Shown here: in pieces, positions 21,501 through 30,734 of the stretch
Layout: every line of letters begins with the position of its first letter
Position numbering within the stretch: the first letter of the stretch is position 1
Assembly: GCA_019279435.1 (NCBI GenBank)
Contig: JAAALK010000283.1
Coordinates: 124,001-188,000, forward strand
DNA from: Zizania palustris
Taxonomy: Eukaryota > Streptophyta > Magnoliopsida > Poales > Poaceae
DNA length: 64,000 nucleotides
Reading direction: 5' to 3'
Translations under genes and position numbers: made by a program
Notes under the pieces: generated by a model
Seen by the model: only the letters and a program-made list of their open reading frames with translations
Told to the model about the DNA's origin: nothing
The model's database searches: none

Positions 21501-24500
21501 ATTTTATAAGATTTTAAAAGATTTCTAAATTACAGAGGGGCTCCGAACCCCCAAAATTGTACTCCTAAGTTTTTCTTTGTGCTTAACCATCTTTGAATGC
21601 AGTTCGAAGTTACTTATGCCCAAAGAGGGGCTGATAAATAGGGAGACAATTTTAAATTGATATTTATTATTCAAGCAAATATGATTATATCATGAAAAAT
21701 TGGTATCTATACCAAGAAGGAATCGAAGACCTCTTCGATCTCTAGAGCTAAGGTTGGAACGACTAGTTCCAGTGCTGGGAGTTCTAACAACTTTACGTTT
21801 AACTCTTTTGCCTCCTTCGAAGCTCTAAAGTCTTTTTGTTCTTGTTGAAGCTCGGCCCATGTTCGAAGTCGTTCGGGGCTCCTTTCCCAGCTTCCAAGTT
21901 CTTCAGGCTTTTTACTTTGAGCTTCATCTTCGTCTTCGGATCATTTAATGTCTTTAGAAGACGAAGTTTCCAAGTTAACTTCTTTTTCTTCCTCTTTAAT
22001 ACAAGATAATATGTCTTTACTTATTTCGGACGTAATTGCTCTGGAACTATCTCGAGGAATTAGAAATCGAGGACACTTGTGAAGTTTTAAGATATCGAAG
22101 GTAGCCCATAATAAGCGAAGTTCGTCGTTAACATCTAAAACTTCGACATCTTCAATATCAGGCAAAGCCTAAAAACATGATAAACAAATCTTCATTCATA
22201 AATGTACATAAGCATAATGCTTTACATAGTCAAAGATCCTAAGATATTTCTAAACATGCGGGTTGGGAGGAGGCTGACTGCTCGAAGCTTGGGTCCGAGC
22301 CTCCTTCTGGCGTTGTCCTTCGTCAATCCAGGCCTTGATCGCAGAGCGACCTTCGGCTCTCCATGAAGTTTGGAAAGCTTGCCAAGCAGCGGCCACACCT
22401 TCGGAAGGAGTGAGAAGCTGATCGTCATCGAAGGTAATTGGGCCCTCTCCTGCGCTCGGAGCTATTGATCGGCCCAGATCTTCGTAATAGCGAAGTAGGC
22501 CAACACCAGCCACTTGTCCGGAGATTTCTCCGTAACGAATGCCTGCTGTCTTCATTTGCTTCGCTACTCCTTGAATCCTTTTCAATCGGCGCAGTAGGGA
22601 GATGTTGTCATCCGAAGGAAGCGTCCCAGTAGTACCGAAGTATTCCAGGACGCCTAGCAATTGGTCCATGACCTCCGCAGCTACCTTCTTAGACTTCAGC
22701 TTATCTTCAATTAGCGCATCCTTCACCGAAGTTAGCTCTTCTACTACTCCAGAGAGCCTAGCCGCTTCCGTAGTTAAAGAATTCTTGTGATTCAGTAGCT
22801 GGCTAGCTTCTTCTCGGAGTCTAACAAGCTCGGCCCCCGCAGTAGCGTGCTCCGTCCGCATCTTTTCAATTTCTGCTCGAAGCACAATTTTTTCTGCTTC
22901 GAGCTCCTTGTTTGCAGCTTCCAAGCCTTGTCTGGCCCTGCGCTCCGTTGAAACCATATTGTCCATGTGGGCCACTCGACCTTCGGAGATAGTCAGATTT
23001 CGTTGAAGAGTTGCATTCTCTTCTCGAAGGCGAATGATCCCACGTTCGTTGGAGATATTCGCAGCTCGAGCCAAGACTATTTGCTGCGAAAAGAAAAAGT
23101 CAAGGTGAGAAATTATTTGTATATAAATTTGATTCTATTTTGCAGATACTTCGTACCTGGTACGCTGCATGTTCCATGGCAGCATTAAGCTCCGAGCTCT
23201 CCGCCTCACTCAAGATGGCCACCAAGTCCGTCTCCCCAACTTCGCGACTAGCTCGATCCAAAGGCTCGAGCAAAGTCCGAAGCCCAGTTCTTCGCTCTAA
23301 GAAAGGAGCTAGAAGGGGGAGCATACTTAAGGCTTGTTTGTCATCTTCATTTGGCGAAGGCCCGGAGTGTTGAGCTGTGGTCTTCGGAGCCTCGGGAGAC
23401 TAACCCCCTCACTAGATTGGCTCTCGTTTGTTGATTCAGACGGAGTTGATCCTGACCTCAGAGCAGGGAGCGGGTTCATTTTTCCTTTGCCTTTTCCAGG
23501 CCCCATTTGAGCGGCTTCTGGGGTTGGCTCCGAAGTTGTCGAAGGTCCAGGAATTGTATCTTCGGGACGTACCTCTTCCATAGAAGTGGACTCTGTAAAA
23601 ACAAAGGTATTATACATTGTATAATTTCGCATTTTAAAAAAAATAATAAAAGAATTATTCGAAGTTTACCTTCGACATTTTGGCGACGGGTAAGCATTGG
23701 GCTGCTTGGCGGATCGAAGGCGAGATCTTCGTCCGAATCAAGCGTCAAATCTTCGACTGTCGGAACATTTTCCTGAATAGTCGTTGCTTCATCCGGAATC
23801 GAAGCCACAGTTACTTCGACTCCACTCTCATCCACAAGAGCTTCGTCCTGAGGTAAAACCTCTTGAACAACCGGAGTCCTCGCTTGCTCAAGATTCTCTT
23901 GAGACTCCGGCACGTTCGTAGGTTCTTCAATTTGTGCAGTTCTTTGGGCTGCATCCTCGTCAATCAGCCTCACAAGCAACCTGCCTTCATCCTCTTGAGA
24001 ATCGGAGATTGAAGCTCTTGGGCTCGAAGGTGCAGGATTTCTTGGCTTTCGAGCTACCTTCTTGACCGGAGTCTTGGCAGAGCTCGAAGTCCCAGCTTCA
24101 GCTTTCCTCTTCTTGGACCCTTTCTCCGAAGGCACCCAATCCACCAAAGGGGGCGGAACCACTTCGAGTAGCCCCCATACTCGGTTGGATCGCTCCCAAC
24201 TACCAACCAATTTAATTCTCCATTCTTTCTCGGTCGGAGTTGGGATGCCCAAAATTTTCTCCGAAGCTCGTACGATTTGCTCCGAAGTTATAGGGGCTGA
24301 AGAGGCTGAAAAATGAGTTAAGTTTGTTAATTCTTCGAATAAATATACATATAGTATGTTGTTTTCGAAGTTACCTGCAGGACTCGAAGTTGAAGAAATT
24401 TTCCGAAGACCGCCTTCCGAATCCTCTTCGAAAGTGATTGGCCAGTTAGCCATCAAAGGGGGGATTTGGAGCTCGAGGAATTCTTCGGCTAAGTCTCGCA

Positions 24501-27288
24501 TGCTCAACCGATGACTAATCTTTTGAAGCAAGCTAAGGCGAGCTTCGAGCTGACCCGGATCTGGATGCACAAGGGCTTCCTTTCGGAAGTTGATGTCTTG
24601 CAGAGGTCCAGCTAGACAGTTGCTCGCCCCAACTTCGGCGTAAAACCATTTCAGGATCCAGTCTGTATACCATCTGGCATTGATAGCTTTGGCAGGAAAT
24701 CGGAGAGCATACTCGTCCCGAAGCCTGAAGTTAATGCTTTCGAAGGCCACTACCATTTTTTCACCTCCGGGGCCTACGAAGGTCTTCAGTTGGCATGAAG
24801 CTCTATGCAATGCTGCGAAGATCTCTGCCCTCCCCTCACAACCTTCGGCTCGCAACGCCCATTCGAAGATGGCGAGACGTGCTACAACATTCGGAGAAAG
24901 TTGGGGGAGAGTGACGTGGAACAAATCCAATACCTTGGTCAAGAAATCAACTGCTGGAAGCCCTAAGCCAGCTTCGAAGAAGGCTTCGAAAACAACTACT
25001 TCTCCGGGTCTCGGTGATGGAATGATTTCCTTCCCAGGTTTGCGAATCATCACCCCCGAACTAATTTTGCCTTCTACTGCAGCCGCAAGAGATTCCCTTC
25101 TGCAGGTTGACGGCCCCAGTTGATAAGATTGATCTGTGTACTTCGTCGAGGCCGGAAAGAGGTCTTGGGGGCCGACATTTTGGGGATTTCCTCCCACCGG
25201 CGCCATTGTCGCCACTGAAGGATTTGGAGTCATTGCCGCCAAGGTTGCAGCCGCCGCTGCTGCCGCAGCCTGCTGCCGCAGCCTGCTGCCGGGCCAGTGT
25301 TGAAGCTGCTCCAGGGCCCTTGAAACTAGTTTTCGCCATTGGATCTCACAGATTGTTTCTGAAGAAAAATGGAGGCTAGGGCTCGGGTGATGGTTTGTTT
25401 GCACGAAAGCAGTGAAAAGGTACTCAAGAAGGGTTTGGGCCCTCTATTTATAGCCCAAATCCTGATTTTTTACCGTTTGTCTGTATCGCTTCACATTCCC
25501 AGCTGTTACTTTGCTCCGAAATTAAAGCATTCCGTAACTTCCGTTAGAAGAAAGAAGCTAACAGCTATTTCTTCTAAGTCTAAAACGGCTTTCAGACTTC
25601 TTGAGTTAGTTCTAAGTTACTTCGAATGTAATTTTATTAGAAACTGATTCGAAGCTTACATCTCCACATAGTTTGGAGATAGTTTAAATCTGCTAACCCC
25701 TACGCATGATTATTTTTCTTGCGTATACTTCTCTCCTAACATTACAAATTTAGCGGAGAAGCGTATTCGAGGGGCTACTGTTGGGGGAAAATATTCCATC
25801 TTCAGGGTTATTGCAGTAACAAGATAAAGACTGGTGATTAAGCCGAAGACTTCCAGCATATAACTTCGGAGATACATTGAATCAAGTTCGAAGTATGATG
25901 ATGAATTCTAGTTCGGAGTATATCTTCGAACTTGGACTCTTCCGGGAGTTTTTTGCCAGCTAAGATGGAAGACTTATCTTCTTTCTCATTAGATTAGTCT
26001 TTTACCATTTTAGCCCTATTAAGGGTACCGAATAGTTTCCACTATGTCGGTTGTAATAGAGGGGTAAGAAGGTCTTTTCCTTAATGTTTGGGCCTATAAA
26101 TACCTCCCGTTTTACCCTGTAATAAGGACCGAATATAAGTTATTCAATACACATATCCGAGCTATTCTAAGTTATTATCCTTTCGGAGGCTTAGAACAGT
26201 TCACTTCGCAAACACTTCGTTTGTTAGTTTCTAACCTTCAGAAACCTGTTAGCGTAATCTTTTACGCCAACATGTAGCTTTACTCATCAAGAAAGGATTC
26301 AAGGAGCAATGATGCTATCTAATTTCATATTTTCTGATCCTACCAGAACGTTCACATAATTCATCTGTTGTATTTTGTTTTCAGTGTTATTCTAGATGAG
26401 CATATTTATATTAACTACATTTTTTTACCTGAGCAGCTTAACATACCCAGGATGCGTTTCTTCTGGCACTGCAAAGTTTTAAAACATGTATTATTATGGT
26501 AAATCCATCTTAGGAATTGCTTTGAATTTGTTCATGTAGGTTGGATCTTATGAAGACAGGGAACCTTCCAGTGAAGAGGTCAGGAGTGCTATATGGGAGG
26601 TCAGTGGTGATTATGGAGCAGTGAGTTTGCTTGTGAATCTTCTTAGAGTCAAGTAAAACACCTGCCCTGTATTTTTTCCTTGATGTACTTTCAGTGCACC
26701 TATTTTTCTTATGACACTGTTAAATAATTTATTGGTCAATCCTTTTCTTTTGCAAGAATGACTGAACTTGAAGAGGGCACTGGAACTGAAGCTTCAGACA
26801 GCCAACTACTTGAGAAATTCGATTTCCGTGATTCGGAAGACACTGTAAGGTATGGACTTAGTGCTTCTTCACTGATGAATGGATACCTTTTTCTGTTTAT
26901 TAGCGCTATTAACACTTAGGAATATTTGATGATTTGCCCCTTTTAAAAATGAGCTTTGATTATTTACCATTTTGGCCCACTGTCATATACTCAGATGATC
27001 CACTTATCATCCATATAAGTGGTAAATAATCAAATTATATAAACTTTTTAGTGGAAAATTCTCAAATCTTCCTTATGTTTAACGCATTGATCTGTACACC
27101 TTGTTGTTTTTGTCTTTTACCATTACTTTCATTTTCTTTGCCACAGAAATGACGAGAGCAATGAGACCAGGTCAAAAATAAATATTAGGTCGTGTGTGGT
27201 GTACCGAAGAGGGCAAAAGCAGCTCACAAGGTTGTTCCTTAGGGAGGCAGAATATCTTATGGAGCTGTCGTCAAAAGAACAGATATAA
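12517..27288 (+). CDS. Host gene 3' end, five exons; likely SET-domain (Rubisco-LSMT-like) methyltransferase C-terminus
   Basis: Exons 12517-12588, 12896-13138, 26540-26652, 26757-26849 and 27147-27288 have GT-AG introns and compatible phases (0, 0, 2, 2). They join without a stop into about 220 codons ending at TAA 27286. The protein lacks transposon signatures. The pattern FPQEFLCTLRTIAMQDHELERVASLL, a long helical stretch (EVRSAIWEVSGDYGAVSLLVNLL), then YRRGKQKQLTRLFLREAEYLMEL resembles the C-terminal substrate-binding domain of SET-domain lysine methyltransferases of the Rubisco LSMT/SETD3 type (from memory, not a search). The SET domain would lie upstream, beyond 12.5 kb; none is seen in 1-12.5 kb. 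Intron 2 is 13.4 kb because of insertions. It may be a working gene with exons left of the window or a 5'-truncated one. Confidence 0.6.
12896..13138 (+). CDS. Host gene exon B
   Basis: 81 codons from NAELRCLLPRSLLDNGFFG through a Ser/Asn-rich loop to VPSYLNKLVFPQEFLCTLR and ELERVASLLGQ. Acceptor TTTGCAG, donor GTTAGT, phase 0 at both ends. This exon carries the segment most like an LSMT substrate-binding domain. Confidence 0.78.
13151..13830. mobile_element. Tourist-like (PIF/Harbinger) MITE, 680 bp
   Basis: Terminal inverted repeats GAGCAACTTCAACGA (left) and GAGCAACTCCAGCAA (right end, complement) are flanked by a 3-bp TAA duplication (13148-13150, 13831-13833), as expected for PIF/Harbinger. 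Subterminal TTTTTGAG/CTCAAA words also mirror each other. The core (about 13320-13620) is AT-rich and built from repeated words such as AAATACAAATATTCAAAT and AGGAACATAATCATCTATCG. No coding sequence. It lies 12 bp inside intron 2. Confidence 0.82.
13834..14334 (+). other. Host intron 2, left part
   Basis: AT-rich, unique-looking intron sequence between the MITE and the Tat-A LTR. No feature beyond short open stretches of no recognisable content. It continues after Tat-A at 26273. Confidence 0.6.
14335..14814 (+). repeat. Tat-A 5' LTR, 3' end deleted
   Basis: It starts TGTTGGGGAAAAATATTCC and has the TATA box CTATAAATA at 14639-14647. It breaks off at TTTTACGCCA; intact copies (26272, 53153) end TTTTACGCCAACA. 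The deletion joins the LTR to gag coding sequence at a shared CCACCT. Confidence 0.9.
14815..16829 (+). pseudogene. Tat-A gag and protease
   Basis: One frame runs through gag (RPPGVPLPPQVPLRTDPYSS, LHPELQKVRFDPKFKTSKL, DPGEFVRSYALAIEASGG, FVSNFQG, LPGETLRQYFKRFAHTKSQI, LMSYFEEYARSEEGW) into a basic linker, CCIHGENRSHATDTC, and the protease VRRVLIDGGSSADIIF, whose catalytic DGG is intact. Stops are TAA 15036, TGA 15381 and TAA 16827. Comparison with Tat-B shows the first two were CAA and TGG. The gag start is missing through the 5' deletion. Gag would build the particle and protease would process it; neither can be made whole here. Confidence 0.92.
16830..19030 (+). pseudogene. Tat-A reverse transcriptase, RNase H and integrase N-terminus
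   Basis: In the same frame as gag. Reverse transcriptase is clear (FVKKKSSGKWRMCIDFTSLN, CPRDPYPTPRID, SFGLRNAGATF, AYMDDIVIKS). In motif A the segment reads LSFLYAYSGYHQI where the family has FLDAYSGY, so one catalytic Asp is Tyr. RNase H follows (WTVYSDGAF, STNNIAEYEGILLGL, VIKTDSQIV). A TAA stop at 18702 comes before ENVQADILAKAAAGA. The sequence ends in the integrase N-terminal region at LLRCI, where the TIR element is inserted. Confidence 0.92.
19031..19846. mobile_element. Non-autonomous TIR transposon, probably hAT-like (816 bp)
   Basis: Ends are CATAGTTATTAAGGCG (left) and CATACTTATCAAGGCG (right, complement), 14 of 16 matching. The flanking 8-mers CTCCGATG (19023-19030) and CTTCGATG (19847-19854) match in 7 of 8, which suggests hAT. 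A longer MULE-type duplication cannot be excluded. Subterminal regions are full of AAGGCG/CGCCTT words that can pair. The centre has GGCCCATT, then AAACCCTAA and a CT-rich leader (19375-19470), which looks like a plant gene's 5' end, followed by a GC-rich segment without recognisable protein. The reading frame of integrase resumes right after it. Confidence 0.75.
19855..20917 (+). pseudogene. Tat-A integrase
   Basis: It contains the HHCC zinc segment (IHEGLCGSHLAPRALAGK ... CQGCQ), the core and a C-terminal domain (FDPKVKINELRPGHLVL, KWEGPYLIV, TWHAEHLKRYFA). The first catalytic Asp is Glu here (AIEYFSKWVEAEPL, usually AIDYF). The second Asp (VDNGTQF) and the Glu region (SNGAVERAD) are present. 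A TGA stop lies at 20453. The frame ends with TAA at about 20915. Integrase would insert element cDNA; the N-terminal piece lies left of the TIR insertion. Confidence 0.9.
20918..21940 (+). other. Tat-A 3' spacer between pol and the antisense gene
   Basis: Noncoding region of about 1 kb. It opens with AATCATGTGTAATCATGTG and contains the tandem array described separately (21106-21400). The rest shows no gene. Confidence 0.7.
21106..21400. repeat. 58-61-bp minisatellite in the Tat-A spacer
   Basis: About five units starting CGGAGTCCAAGCCACCGGCT at 21106, 21164, 21225, 21282 and about 21343, spaced 58, 61, 57 and 61 bp. Units share CCAAGCCACCGGCTTG and ATCCGTAAAA; divergence rises rightwards. 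Tandem repeats in this position are a known habit of Tat/Ogre elements. Confidence 0.85.
21941..25404 (-). pseudogene. Tat-A antisense gene (spliced; gypsy-type putative transposon protein plus coiled coil)
   Basis: The gene is on the strand opposite to gag-pol, as in Grande-like Tat elements. From the right: an Ala-rich start (M at 25404 or in another frame at 25339), the domain VVVFEAFFEAGLGLPAVDFL ... LPQLSPNVVARLAIFEWAL ... WFYAEVGASN ... RDLAEEFLELQIPPLMANWP (Pfam Transposase_28-like), then a Lys/Ser-rich acidic stretch. A second region at 22250-23074 is a long coiled coil (RLREENATLQRNLTISEGRV and following heptads). Minus-strand GT-AG introns are visible at about 24314-24374, 23594-23669 and 23087-23156. 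The last exon near 21941-22165 is less certain. No fatal stop is obvious in the large exon. Molecular role unknown. Confidence 0.72.
25444..25453 (-). promoter_or_regulatory. TATA box of the Tat-A antisense gene
   Basis: The minus strand reads GGGCTATAAATAGAGGG, a strong plant TATA context, about 105 bp upstream of ATG 25339 and 40 bp upstream of the alternative ATG 25404. It lies inside the element, independent of the LTR promoters. Confidence 0.7.
25769..25778 (+). other. Tat-A polypurine tract
   Basis: GAGGGGCTAC directly before TGTTGGGGG of the 3' LTR; the primer for plus-strand synthesis. Confidence 0.8.
25779..26272 (+). repeat. Tat-A 3' LTR (494 bp)
   Basis: TGTTGGGGGAAAATATTCC to TTTTACGCCAACA. 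About a dozen differences from the 5' LTR by eye. Confidence 0.94.
26278..26539 (+). other. Host intron 2, right part
   Basis: AT-rich intron sequence ending TTCATGTAG before exon C. Nothing else seen. Confidence 0.65.
26540..26652 (+). CDS. Host gene exon C
   Basis: VGSYEDREPSSEEVRSAIWE, then VSGDYGAVSLLVNLLRV. Acceptor CATGTAG, donor AA/GTAAAA leaving phase 2. Reading past the donor would hit TAA at once, which supports the splice. Confidence 0.8.
26757..26849 (+). CDS. Host gene exon D
   Basis: Acceptor TTTGCAAG, donor GTATGG. Encodes K/MTELEEGTGTEASDSQLLEKFDFRDSEDTV, an acidic linker. It enters and leaves in phase 2, consistent with exons C and E. Confidence 0.8.
26934..27085. repeat. 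Small foldback in host intron D-E
   Basis: TTTGATTATTTACCA and its complement TGGTAAATAATCAAA face each other about 65 bp apart inside an AT-rich block. It could be a small MITE remnant. No clear terminal duplication. Confidence 0.35.
27147..27288 (+). CDS. Host gene terminal exon E
   Basis: Acceptor GCCACAG. Encodes NDESNETRSKINIRSCVVYR, RGKQKQLTRLFLREAEYLME and LSSKEQI, then TAA (27286-27288). The YRRGKQKQL stretch resembles the C-terminal helix of LSMT-type proteins. Confidence 0.8.
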
Positions 27289-27800
27289 GAGTAAATCTAA
27301 TAGTGCTCTTATTTAGTTTCTCAAAATTAAATTTAGATATTTTTTTTAAAAAAATTATGAATGATTCTCTATCTAAAGTGATTTTCTATATCACCTTTTA
27401 TTTCTCTCAAAAGTAGAAATTCTATTTCTAATTTCTTGAATTTGAGATTATAGGGATTCAATTGATTGATTTATGGATCAATTGAATTTAGAATGATTTC
27501 TACGCAAGATTTTAAAAACAACAACTTTCTTGGAATGTTCTAAGAAAGCAAAAACCCCATTGGGTACGCATTTAGCTTTTCTGAACCTTTTTGGAATGTT
27601 CTAGGAAAGCAAATACCCCATTGGGTACTCATTTAGTTTTTCTGATATCTACATACCCTGTTCGTTAGACTAGTGCAGCTGCTCTCTCCAATCATGTCCA
27701 CTGATTTACTGAAAGAAAAGTAGAGGATTACTGAAGCCATCATTTATTGATTTTGAGAAGCTAGTTCAATTAAAACATTAAATTGATAATAAAATGCTTC
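27289..27800 (+). other. Host gene 3' flank with a 61-bp tandem duplication
   Basis: AT-rich 3' untranslated/flanking DNA. At 27531-27652 a 61-bp unit (TGGAATGTTCTAAGAAAGCA ...) is present twice in tandem with a few changes; both contain CCCCATTGGGTA. The junction with the gypsy fragment to the right is near 27800; no LTR is present there. Confidence 0.6.
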
Positions 27801-27820
27801 CTGTTTTCTGATGAATTAGT

Positions 27821-28990
27821 TCATAAGTTTTTAGTATCTAAAGGTAAAATCGTCTTCCAAACTAAGTCATCAACATGAAATGATTTTCCTTTCACCTTCT
27901 TGTTATAAGCTATAGCTACTCTTCTCTTGTCTCTTTTTATAGCCTCTAGAGTCCTTAATCTCATATCGGTCACTTCCAAATTGTCTATTAAGAGAACTTT
28001 ATAATCACCGACTGATAAGTCATCTTGTTTAAACAATTTCGAAGAGCCAAGATTCACCTTTACAGGTAAAACAACTTATCCATACACAAACTCATATGGA
28101 CTTACTTTGCTATTCTCCATGCCCACAATGCTTTAGAAAACATTTCATGCCACCTCTTAGGAAACTCTTCTATCTTCTTAATAAATTTAATCACAGTTTT
28201 ATTACTAGACTCAGTCTGATCATTGGTCTAAGCATAGTATGGTGAATAGTTTATTAATTTTATACCATAAGATTCGGGAAAATCACACACTTTAGAAACA
28301 AAATGAAGCATCTTAATCTGTAGTAAGAGTTTGGAGAATACTGAATCTATGTATAATATGTTTCAAGATAAAATCAATTACCTCGTTATGCATCATATTC
28401 TTGAGAGGCACGACCTCGGTCCACTTGGTGAAGTAGTCTGTAGCCAGCAACATGAACCGATGCCCTTTTGAAAAGGAAGGATAAATTTGGCCGACGAAGT
28501 TCAAGCCCCAACCTTAGAACGACTATGGTTTGGTAATAGGATTAAGCAAAGACGCAAGAGCAAGATGAATATTACCAAACCTTTGACATGCCTCACATCC
28601 TCTGTAATACCGAAAACAATCCTCAGTCATAGTCGGCCAATAAAAACCCGCTCTTTTAAGCATCCAACTCATCTTTCGGGCCAACTGATGAGTACCGTAA
28701 AGTCCTTCATGTATTTCACCAATAGAAAGTTTATGTTGATCGACATTCAAACTTTTCAAAAGTACCCCATCAATTGTTTGGCAATACAACTCATTATCAT
28801 GCAACACAAATTTAAACGCTTGCCACCGAACCTTTCGATCAACCCGCTTAGTAGGATCGCTCAAATATTGAACGGTTGGAATTTTCCAATCATCCACATG
28901 ATTTTTAGAAGTATTCGCCGAGTCCTCACTCGAATTGGTGTTTAAATGAAAATTTTCAACTTGCCCCTGTGTCTTGAAATTTCTAGACAT
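27821..28990 (-). pseudogene. G2 integrase
   Basis: From the right: the zinc segment (IHEGLYGTHQLARKM ... CEACQRFGN, 28523-28990), then the core start (MNFVGQIYPSFSKGHRFMLL, ATDYFTKWTEVVPL with the first catalytic Asp, 28313-28504) and a broken middle. The C-terminal tail RRVAIAYNKKVKGKSFHVDD, LVWKTILP ends near 27821. Stops and shifts separate the pieces, and the second Asp/Glu part of the core (about 28060-28310) has no clean frame. Confidence 0.85.
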
Positions 28991-28994
28991 GGGG

Positions 28995-29135
28995 TGGTCA
29001 GACCGGCCATGATGGGACAGTCAGACCGGTTGTTGTCGGATGGCTGGCATAGGGTGGTCAGACCGGCCTGACATGGCCGGTCAGATTGGCAGACACCTGC
29101 GGTCGGACCGGCCTGACAGGGCTGGTCAGACCGAA
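28995..29135. repeat. GGTCAGACCGG palindrome cluster inside G2 pol
   Basis: Six near copies of GGTCAGACCGG(CC) occur in 140 bp (for example at 28996, 29053, 29088 region and 29122), several extended to GGTCAGACCGGCCTGAC. The cluster lies between RNase H and integrase. It translates as PVRPVRPQVSANLTGHVRPV, a simple repetitive linker, so it is probably an expanded or inserted repeat. Confidence 0.75.
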
Positions 29136-29824
29136 GCCTTCTAACTTGGGTGACACAGTTTTTTCAGACATCAGTTTTTTATGTGCGAAAAATTTACCTC
29201 TTTTGACTTGATAACCAGATGCATGCTGAGCCAAATCATTTGCTACTAAGTTGGCTTCTCTAGACACGTGGGAAATTTTAAAGTTATCAAAAGTATCAAT
29301 TATGTCTTGCCATTTGTCCAAATAGCTATTTAACAAATCATTAAAGCATTGAGCAACTTTAGCTACTTATTGAACAACTAATAGAGAATTACCATATGCA
29401 TGAACATGTTTAACACTCATGGAATCTAAAAGTTCAAGTCCTAACAATAAAGCTTCATATTCGGCTTGATTATTAGTACAAGGAAATTCTAAATGGGTCG
29501 AGGTCTTAAAACTTATACCACTAGGTGATATGAGTACAACTCTGATACCTTGGCCATTCTTGCAAACCGAACCATCAAAGTAAAGTTTTCATGGTATTAT
29601 TTCAATCAGAACAGTGCCACTACTCCAATTGACATCTACATGGTGATTAACTATAAAGTTTGTGACGACTTGACCTTTCATAGCTTTCAAGGGTTCATAT
29701 GCCAAGTCATACTCACTTAAAGTATAAGCCCACTTCCGATTCTCCCACTAAGAATCGGCTTTTACAATATTTATTTTATAACATTAGTATGACAAGTGAC
29801 AATACATGTGCTTGATAGAAGATA
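29058..29824 (-). pseudogene. G2 RNase H
   Basis: The minus strand retains the gypsy RNase H signs: a region complementary to the FPCTNNQAEYE segment near 29465-29490, then SYLDKWQDIIDTFDNFKISH and SREANLVANDLAQHASGY (29058-29336), the usual end of the domain. Stops interrupt it around 29337-29460. The plus-strand G2 copy keeps the matching start (LEFPCTNNQAEYE) at the window's right end. Confidence 0.78.
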
Positions 29825-30713
29825 CTAGCGAAGTTTGGTACATGCATAATAAAGTGATAAACATAAACGCTCCAAAAACACGTACCTCATCTCGACATCT
29901 AACAGGCGGCGACTAGAGAACATGATAATGTACTCCTTTCCCTCCACCTCCTGAGTCAATAGAACTCCTATCATGCTATCTTCTGTAGCAATGTACAGCC
30001 GAAACGGAATCTCGACTTTTAGTGCTCTTACCACTGGTGGTGATGATAAACACTCTTTAATTCGATTGAAAGCACGTTGCTGACTTGCCCCCCAAGTGAA
30101 TTTGACTTCGTTCTTTAGCCGAAGTACAGGGATAAAAGCATCAATCTTACTAGACAGGTTAGATATAAAGCGATGCAAATAGTTTACCTTACCTAGCAAC
30201 TTTTGCACATCTCTCTTATATGTCGGCCGCTTCGAAGTTCTTAATTTTCTCAAGTCTCTTAGGATCAATCTCTCATGAATCATAAATCCTAAGAACTTGC
30301 TCGCCGACACACCAAAAGCACACTTGAGTGGGTTCATTTTCAAGCCATATTGATGCATTCTCTCAAAAGCAACTATCAAATCAGCTAAATGGTTAGCCAT
30401 AGCTTCCGATTTGACTACAACATCATCTATATAGACCTCTAGCATAACTCCTAGCAAGTCATGAAAAATTAAGTTCATAGCACGTTGATATGTGGCGCCA
30501 ACATTCTTTAAACCAAAAGTCATCACAACCCACTCTAAGAAGCCGACAAAACCAAGAAATCTAAAGGTCGTTTTGTAAACATCGTCTTCGGCCATAAAAA
30601 TTTGATTGTAACCAACATTACCATCAAGAAAGCTTAGTACCTTATGTCTTGAAGCGTCGTTGATCAACATGTCGGCTATTAGAATGGGATACTCGTCCTT
30701 CGGAGTGGCCTTG
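29825..30713 (-). pseudogene. G2 reverse transcriptase
   Basis: A 281-codon open stretch: INDASRHKVLSFLDGNVGYN (motif A Asp present), EWVVMTFGLKNVGATYQRAM, LEVYIDDVVVKSE (YIDD box), CAFGVSASKFLGFMIHERL, VQKLLGKVNYLHRFISNL, then the start of the RNase H connection (FLERLCLSLYYACTKLR). The N-terminal side (fingers) is cut by the CACTA insertion at 30713; the next residues lie at 36305-36341. A frame irregularity lies near 30240, where IERDPKRL-type sequence has become LILRDLRKL. It would synthesise element cDNA if intact. Confidence 0.9.
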
Positions 30714-30734
30714 CACTACAAGAAAACAAAAAGT

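Larger units (their letters stand above)
14335..26272 (+). mobile_element. Tat-lineage Ty3/gypsy element Tat-A (11.9 kb) in host intron 2
   Basis: LTRs at 14335-14814 and 25779-26272 are about 98% alike by eye. The flanks GGTAG (14330-14334) and TGTAG (26273-26277) match in 4 of 5 bases. Order: gag, protease, reverse transcriptase, RNase H, integrase (gypsy order) on the plus strand, a minisatellite spacer, then a spliced gene on the opposite strand before the purine tract. This is the Tat/Grande/RIRE2-like layout. The primer site and gag start are deleted, and a TIR transposon interrupts integrase at 19031-19846. Confidence 0.93.
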
